A stretch of DNA of 64,000 nt, taken from NCBI GenBank assembly GCA_910584845.1, contig CAJUDH010000004.1, positions 54,332 to 118,331 of the forward strand, written 5' to 3'. The notes under the pieces were generated by a model. That model was not told the DNA's origin and made no database searches. It was given only the letters and a program-made list of their open reading frames with translations. Source of the DNA: an uncultured Lachnospiraceae bacterium. GTDB lineage: Bacteria > Bacillota > Clostridia > Lachnospirales > Lachnospiraceae. This document shows, one piece after another, positions 58,692-64,000 of this stretch (the first letter of the stretch is position 1; each line of letters opens with the position of its first letter). Position numbers and translations under genes: made by a program.

Positions 58692-61600
58692 ATGAAACCA
58701 GAAAAACTAATTATAAGTGCTTTTGGCCCTTATGCGGGGAAAACAGAGGTTGACTTTACCCAGCTGGGAAGCCGGGGGCTTTTTTTAATTACCGGGGACA
58801 CGGGGGCGGGAAAGACCACCATTTTTGACGCCATCACGTTTGCCTTGTATGGGGAGGCCAGCGGCAACGTGCGGGAGGCGGGGATGTTCCGGAGCAAATA
58901 TGCCCGGGAAGATATGCCTACCTATGTAAAATTGGATTTCGCCTGCAAGGGGAAAAGGTACTGCATTACCCGAAATCCAGAATATCCCCGCCCCAAAGGG
59001 AGGGGGAGCGGCTATACGACACAGAGGGCGGAAGGGGTACTTACATATCCCGACGGCCGCCCACCCGTGACGAAGGCAAAAGAAGTGACCCGCGCGGTAG
59101 AAGAGCTGATTGGGCTGGATTACCGCCAGTTTACCCAAATTGCCCTGATCGCCCAGGGGGATTTTTCCAAACTTTTGTTGGCGGGGACCCAGGAACGGGG
59201 GGAGATTTTCCGCCACATTTTTCATACCGGAATATACCAGCAATTGCAGGAACAGCTGAAATATGCCGTCAAGGAGCGGTGGGAGAATTATGACGACATC
59301 CGCAAAAGTATCCAGCAATTTATGGCCGGGGTATCGTGCGAGGACGGCCAGAAGGCCAAAGCAGAATGGGAAGTGCTGCAGAAAGCCAAGTTTGAGGGGA
59401 AGGTAGGGCGGGGCCTGGAACTATTGGAAGAATTTGTGCGGGAGGGCCAGGCGGCGTTGGGCCAGATGGATGAAAGGCTGGCCTGCCTGGAACAAAAAAT
59501 CCAGCAGGAAGACCAGCTGCTGGGGAAGCTGGAACAGGACCGGAAAATAGCCAAAGAATGGGAAGGAAAACAGGCATTGCTGGCACAAAAGATGCCGGGG
59601 CTGAAAGAGGCGGCTGCCGCGCGTGAGGCATCATTGGCATCGGTAAAAGACGAAGAACGGTATTCCCTGCTGATACGGGAAGGGCAAGAAAAGCAGGAAA
59701 AATTCCGTATCCTGGACGATTTGGAACAGAAGCTGGCGGAAAATGAAGGGCAAATATTCCGGCAACAGGAGGTTTGGGGGCAGGCTTTGGAAAAAGCGAA
59801 GGGGTTAAGGCTTCAAATCAACGGAAAAAAGCAGGAATTAGAATCGCTGAAAACAGCAGGGGAGCAGAAGGAACGGCTTAAGCACCGGTGGGAAATCCTG
59901 GATAAACAGCAAAAAGAGCTATGCCGGCTGCTGGAAGAAGAAAATAACCGCAAGGAAAGCCAAAAACAGGCAGAAGCCCGGCAACAGGCTGCCAAAAGGG
60001 AGGAAGAACTGCTGGGCCAGGATTTGGAAAAGGCCAAAAACCAGGCAGACCGGCTGCAGGGCAGGGATACAATAGGGCTGGAACTTTCCGGAAAGAGGGA
60101 AAAACTGGAACAACAGCAAAGGGAGCTGGAAAAGAACCTGGCAGACTGGCAAGAGGCAAAAAGAGAAGGGGACCATGGGCGCCGGGAGCTTTCTAAACTG
60201 CTCTTATTAGGGGAAACATGGAAAGGGAAATTGGAATGCCTGGAAGAAGAGGCCAGGCAGTTAAGTGCTGCAGAGAGGGAAGAAGTGGAATACCGGCACC
60301 AGGCAGAGGCGCAAAAGAGGAAATGGGAAGAATGGCTGGAATGGGAGGGGCGGCTAAACCGGCACGAGGAGGAACGGGAGCAAAAGCAAATAGAGTATGA
60401 AGCCGCAACGGTATTATGGGAAAAGGTAGAAAAGGAATGGTTTCATTTGGAACAAAATTATTATGACGCCCAGGCAGGTATACTTGCCCGGCGGTTGACG
60501 GCAGGCCAGCCTTGCCCGGTATGCGGCGCTTTGCACCACCCATCCCCGGCAATGCTGCCGCAGGAAGCCCCAGACAAGGAAGCCTTGGATGAAAAGAAGC
60601 GGGAATTATCCCGGGCGGAGGCAAAGGTACAAAAGCTGTGCGGCGATATTCGCCGCCTTACGGAAAAGGCCGAGGAAGCCAAGGGGCGGGTTTTGGGCCT
60701 GGGAGAAAAAGGCGAGATACAAAAGAGGCTGGCCATGTTGGAAAAGCTCCGGCAAGAAACGGAGGAGAAACGCCTGCGTTTACAGGATTTACAAAAAGAA
60801 CGGGAATATTGGGATGGGAAATGCCGGAAATTGGACAGGCAGGCAAAAGAGTTTCAGGCAAGGCTGGATTCTTTGCAGGGAAGGGCCTTGACTTTAAGGG
60901 GGCAGCTGGTAGAAAAACAAAAAACAACCCCCTGTATGCGGATCAAGGAGGGGGCAGAAAACCTGCAGGAAGACGCGGCTTTAGCCAAGGCAGTCCAGGA
61001 CACGTTGTCTTGGATGAGGGGGCAAGGGGAGGAACTTGCCCTTAAAGAGGCCAAAGTATGGCAAGAACAAAAAGCCTTCCAATGTTTGAAAGAGGAAATC
61101 GGACGGCTGGAGCGGGAACGGGAAGAATGCCGCCAATCGATCCAAAACGGGAATAACCGCCTGGAAATCCTGGAGTCTTGCCAGTCAGAGATCCGAAGGG
61201 GGCTGCGCCAATGTTTGCAGCAATTGACAGGCCTTTTGCCAGGATTTGCCGCGGACGGGGGACCTCTGGAAGGGGAAACGCTGTATTTGGCGGCTCGGGA
61301 CGGGGAACAGGCATGTAAAAAGGCCCTTGGCCTCCTGGAAGCCGAAATGGCGGATAACGAAGCGCAACTTTGGAAAAAGGGGAAACTGGAGAGGGATATC
61401 CCCCTGTGGGAAAAGCGCCTACAGGAAGAAGAAGGCCGTGCGTCCCAGGCCGGCCTTTCCTTGGCGAGCCTCAAAACAGAAAAGAAACATTGGGAGGGGC
61501 AAAAAGGCAGCCTCACAGAAAGCCTGGGCCGCCAGGACCGGGAAAGCATCGAAAACCTGCTGGAGGAAAGCCGGAAGAACTTGGAAAAACTGCGGCTGCA

Positions 61601-62423
61601 AAGGGAACAGGCGGAACATATTTTTTCCCGGCGCCAACAAGAAGTTACGGCCTTGGAGGCTTCGGTAAAAACTTTGCGGGTCCAGATGGAAGCGGCGGTG
61701 CCTGTGGGGGAAGAGGAAGTTATGGGCCGGAAACAAAAGTGGGTAGAGGAAAAAAAATCCTTGTCCCATAAAAGGGCGGAATGTTATGCCGCCAATAAAA
61801 AGAACCGGGGCATTTTTGACTTAGTCCGCAGCCGGCAGGGCGAAATGGCGGCGGCAGAACAGGAATATGCCTGGGTAAAGGCCCTGTCCGATACGGCTAA
61901 CGGAAAATTAAATAAAAAACAAAAAATCGAGCTGGAGACTTATGTCCAGATGGCTTATTTTGACCGGATCCTGCGCAGGGCGAATTTGCGCCTGATGACC
62001 ATGAGCAGCGGCCAATATGAGCTAAAACGGCAGGAAAACGGAGAAAATAAAAAGGGGAAGGCAGGATTGGAACTGGACGTCGTCGACCATTATAACGGGA
62101 CGGTACGGAGTGTAAAAACCTTGTCCGGAGGCGAATCTTTCCAGGCGTCTTTGTCCCTGGCCCTGGGGCTGTCGGACGAAGTCCAGTCTTATAGCGGAGG
62201 GGTCCAGCTGGATACCATGTTCGTGGACGAAGGCTTTGGCTCCCTGGACGAAGATGCATTAAACCAGGCGGTTAAGGCATTGGCAGGGCTGGCCCAAGGA
62301 AACCGTATGGTGGGGATTATATCCCATGTAACAGAATTGAAAGACCGGATTGAGAAGAAAATCCTGGTGTCGAAAAGCAAGGGGCAGGGCGGAATTGGCA
62401 GCAGCATTACCATAATCCGGTGA
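58692..62423 (+). CDS. sbcC: Exonuclease SbcC (Rad50-like ATPase subunit)
   Basis: A 1243-residue SMC/Rad50-type ATPase, larger than the ~1050-residue E. coli SbcC because of longer coiled coils. The Walker A motif GDTGAGKTT is at ~35-43, the Zn-hook CPVCG has Cys608 and Cys611, and the C-terminal half has the ABC signature LSGGESFQASLSLALGLSDEV and Walker B MFVDEGFGSLD. It works with SbcD to hold and open DNA ends. A GGGAAAGG stretch lies before the ATG. The Glu/Lys/Gln-rich coils make up most of residues 190-1050. Confidence 0.94.
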   Translation: MKPEKLIISAFGPYAGKTEVDFTQLGSRGLFLITGDTGAGKTTIFDAITFALYGEASGNVREAGMFRSKYAREDMPTYVKLDFACKGKRYCITRNPEYPRPKGRGSGYTTQRAEGVLTYPDGRPPVTKAKEVTRAVEELIGLDYRQFTQIALIAQGDFSKLLLAGTQERGEIFRHIFHTGIYQQLQEQLKYAVKERWENYDDIRKSIQQFMAGVSCEDGQKAKAEWEVLQKAKFEGKVGRGLELLEEFVREGQAALGQMDERLACLEQKIQQEDQLLGKLEQDRKIAKEWEGKQALLAQKMPGLKEAAAAREASLASVKDEERYSLLIREGQEKQEKFRILDDLEQKLAENEGQIFRQQEVWGQALEKAKGLRLQINGKKQELESLKTAGEQKERLKHRWEILDKQQKELCRLLEEENNRKESQKQAEARQQAAKREEELLGQDLEKAKNQADRLQGRDTIGLELSGKREKLEQQQRELEKNLADWQEAKREGDHGRRELSKLLLLGETWKGKLECLEEEARQLSAAEREEVEYRHQAEAQKRKWEEWLEWEGRLNRHEEEREQKQIEYEAATVLWEKVEKEWFHLEQNYYDAQAGILARRLTAGQPCPVCGALHHPSPAMLPQEAPDKEALDEKKRELSRAEAKVQKLCGDIRRLTEKAEEAKGRVLGLGEKGEIQKRLAMLEKLRQETEEKRLRLQDLQKEREYWDGKCRKLDRQAKEFQARLDSLQGRALTLRGQLVEKQKTTPCMRIKEGAENLQEDAALAKAVQDTLSWMRGQGEELALKEAKVWQEQKAFQCLKEEIGRLEREREECRQSIQNGNNRLEILESCQSEIRRGLRQCLQQLTGLLPGFAADGGPLEGETLYLAARDGEQACKKALGLLEAEMADNEAQLWKKGKLERDIPLWEKRLQEEEGRASQAGLSLASLKTEKKHWEGQKGSLTESLGRQDRESIENLLEESRKNLEKLRLQREQAEHIFSRRQQEVTALEASVKTLRVQMEAAVPVGEEEVMGRKQKWVEEKKSLSHKRAECYAANKKNRGIFDLVRSRQGEMAAAEQEYAWVKALSDTANGKLNKKQKIELETYVQMAYFDRILRRANLRLMTMSSGQYELKRQENGENKKGKAGLELDVVDHYNGTVRSVKTLSGGESFQASLSLALGLSDEVQSYSGGVQLDTMFVDEGFGSLDEDALNQAVKALAGLAQGNRMVGIISHVTELKDRIEKKILVSKSKGQGGIGSSITIIR

Positions 62424-62462
62424 CCGCGGGGCACAAGGACGGAGATACCATGGGGGATCGGG

Positions 62463-64000
62463 ATGGATACCATTCGTCGGGACATTTTTAAAGCAATTTA
62501 TGAGGGGAAATGGCTGGCTATCGAGTACCGCAACCGCCAGCATCAGGTTACCCGGTATTGGATCGGTATCCGTAGCCTGGATATTGCCAGAAGGGCTTTG
62601 TCTGTGGACGGGCTGCATTTAGGGAAGTATTCCCTGATGCAGTATGATACCATTTATATTGATTCCATTTTGTCTTCCCAGATAATCGAGGGCTCTTACT
62701 GTGAGAGGAATGAAGCCCTTGTGGAAGACATAAATGTGAACCCCCACAAATATAAGGCCCTGTTTGGCCATGTGCCTAATTTAAAAGTGCTGGATTATTT
62801 GGAAGACTGCAACCGTATGGATGCCACCCCTTACCGGTCCGATTTTGCCTTGATCCCTTATTTGGACCGGCAAAGCTTTTGCAATGGCATATATCCCTTA
62901 AACGACTGGCAGTTTAGGAAGGTGGTGCAGGAATTCCAGTTCCGGGCGGAACGTATGGAGGAGGGGCCGGAATCCGGGGGCTTTGGGGGGAAGGCTGCCG
63001 GAGGGATGGTGAAAAAGCGCCTGTCGGTCCAACGGCTGGCGATGAACGTCATAAGCATCCATACGCCAAGGGGCCTTTACGTACTGGCTTACCGGAAGCT
63101 AAACCTGGACGTAAAGGCACATTGCCTCCGGACCGGCAAGGATATTGTGGTCTGTACAGAGTTTACGGTAAACGGGGCCAGGGAAAGCATCCGCCGCTAT
63201 TTAGACGGGGAAGATTATGGCCTTTTACAGGACTTTGAGGCAAACCAGGAGCTTATTAAAGATGCCATCACCCGCGCGGGGCGTAAAGGATTGGGTGTGG
63301 ATGACATGCCCTATGTGATCGGGCTGGGTATGGATATTGCCTTGGATTTACGCAGGGAATACCATGCGATTTTGGAAATGTACCAAAAAGGCCAGGCCCC
63401 GGTTCCGGTCCAGGCTTTTTTCGGCGATTTGCTGGAACGCCCCAGAAGCCGGAGGGCGGTCCCCATTACCCCATTGAATCGACAGGTGAACCTGGATCAG
63501 CTGTTGGCCATCAACCATGCCATGAAATATCCCGTGGCCTATGTCCAGGGCCCCCCGGGGACAGGAAAGACCAATACGATTATCAATACCATAGTTACCG
63601 CGTTTTTTAACGGAAAGACGATGCTGTTTGTGTCTTACAATAACCATCCCATTGACGGGGTAGTGGATAAACTGGCAGGCCTTACTTATGAGGGGAGGGC
63701 AATACCCTTTCCAATCGTACGCCTGGGGAATACACAAAAGGTTAGGGAGGCATTGGCTTCCATGGCAAGGCTGTACGAAAGTGCCAGGCCGGTTTTGGTA
63801 TATGGAGAGGCTTTGAAGAAGAACCAAAACAGCCAGGCTGGCCAGATGAAGCAGCTTTCGGAACTGCTGCGCAAGTATGAAGATATATTGGATTTAAGGG
63901 AACGCAGCGAGACGATCCGCCGGATGCTGGAATACAGCCAAGGGAAAAGCCAATCTATGCAGATGCTGCCGTTTGAAACGGATTTGGGCGGACGGCAGCT
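62463..64000 (+). CDS. SF1 helicase-like ATPase with WYL-like N-terminus (partial)
   Basis: The 5' part (512 codons) of a gene that runs off the window. Residues ~1-90 (WLAIEYRNRQHQVTRYW, LSVDGLHLGKYSL) look like a WYL-type ligand-binding fold. A domain of unknown nature (~100-330) follows, then the Walker A motif QGPPGTGKTNTI (~362-371) and the motif Ia region FVSYNNHPIDGVV, typical of UPF1/Dna2-like SF1 helicases. The remaining helicase motifs must lie beyond 64000. It starts 40 bp after sbcC with a GGGGG site, so it likely belongs to the sbcDC transcript. The WYL assignment is weak. Confidence 0.75.
   Translation, partial: MDTIRRDIFKAIYEGKWLAIEYRNRQHQVTRYWIGIRSLDIARRALSVDGLHLGKYSLMQYDTIYIDSILSSQIIEGSYCERNEALVEDINVNPHKYKALFGHVPNLKVLDYLEDCNRMDATPYRSDFALIPYLDRQSFCNGIYPLNDWQFRKVVQEFQFRAERMEEGPESGGFGGKAAGGMVKKRLSVQRLAMNVISIHTPRGLYVLAYRKLNLDVKAHCLRTGKDIVVCTEFTVNGARESIRRYLDGEDYGLLQDFEANQELIKDAITRAGRKGLGVDDMPYVIGLGMDIALDLRREYHAILEMYQKGQAPVPVQAFFGDLLERPRSRRAVPITPLNRQVNLDQLLAINHAMKYPVAYVQGPPGTGKTNTIINTIVTAFFNGKTMLFVSYNNHPIDGVVDKLAGLTYEGRAIPFPIVRLGNTQKVREALASMARLYESARPVLVYGEALKKNQNSQAGQMKQLSELLRKYEDILDLRERSETIRRMLEYSQGKSQSMQMLPFETDLGGRQ

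Overview
The window looks like a chromosomal segment of an anaerobic, moderately GC-rich Clostridia genome, most likely Lachnospiraceae. The evidence is the gene set: a two-gene 2-hydroxyacyl-CoA dehydratase/activase-type pair, a butyryl-CoA:acetate CoA-transferase-like gene, Rex, FprA flavodiiron protein, a CdaA/YbbR c-di-AMP module, GlnRS, a class A RNase P RNA, CIRCE-controlled groESL, and very regular sigma-A promoters with 17-bp spacers. Nearly all genes read on the + strand. Only a MATE exporter, an Ala-rich envelope-associated protein and an ABC-F protein read on the - strand. No prophage, insertion sequence or CRISPR array is visible.

Layout. 1-2.6 kb: the repetitive tail of an upstream gene, an SDR oxidoreductase, a small membrane protein and an RluA pseudouridine synthase. 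2.7-7.2 kb: a predicted promoter and structured leader, then the activase and dehydratase-like pair. 7.3-9.5 kb: a tandemly duplicated cassette (tiny membrane protein + DUF2085 protein) and nagB. 9.6-16.6 kb: MATE (-), MgtC-like, a Suv3-type helicase, glnS and a YitT/YczE-type membrane protein. 16.9-20.3 kb: an Ala-rich protein (-), CIRCE-groES-groEL and a DUF6106-like protein. 20.3-23.6 kb: a G-rich and hairpin-rich spacer, guaB, a sugar isomerase-like gene and a repeat element. 23.6-29.4 kb: two membrane proteins, cdaA, cdaR-like (YbbR), then HPr and enzyme I. 29.6-36.9 kb: an O-antigen-polymerase-like protein, two aminotransferases (one hisC), an AI-2E-family permease, nth, a FliB-like Cys-rich protein and a stand-alone receiver protein. 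37-46.1 kb: fprA, the DarA-type c-di-AMP receptor, dgt, dnaG-rpoD, trmK, a Nif3-like protein and a TGS-nucleoside kinase. 46.1-46.5 kb: rnpB. 46.6-51 kb: a secreted pseudo-lethal-factor-like protein, a CoA-transferase and ABC-F (-). 51.3-55.6 kb: rex-nnrD-alr-mazF and tRNA-Thr. 55.8-64 kb: a DHFR-like gene, a repeat-bearing lipoprotein, sbcD-sbcC and a truncated SF1 helicase.

How the genes fit together. Several are core housekeeping functions: replication priming and sigma factor, RNase P, chaperonins, GMP synthesis, base excision and double-strand-break processing, tRNA charging and modification. Two genes of the c-di-AMP circuit (synthase module and DarA receptor) lie 13 kb apart. Rex, FprA and the CoA-transferase fit a strictly fermentative redox lifestyle. 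The most unusual items are the structured leader before the activase pair, the duplicated small-membrane/DUF2085 cassette with a promoter embedded in coding sequence, a protease-like secreted protein that has lost its zinc ligands, a promoter nested in the guaB terminator, large perfect hairpins, and a WYL-like/SF1 helicase gene after sbcCD. I had no database access, so family names rest on motif recognition.
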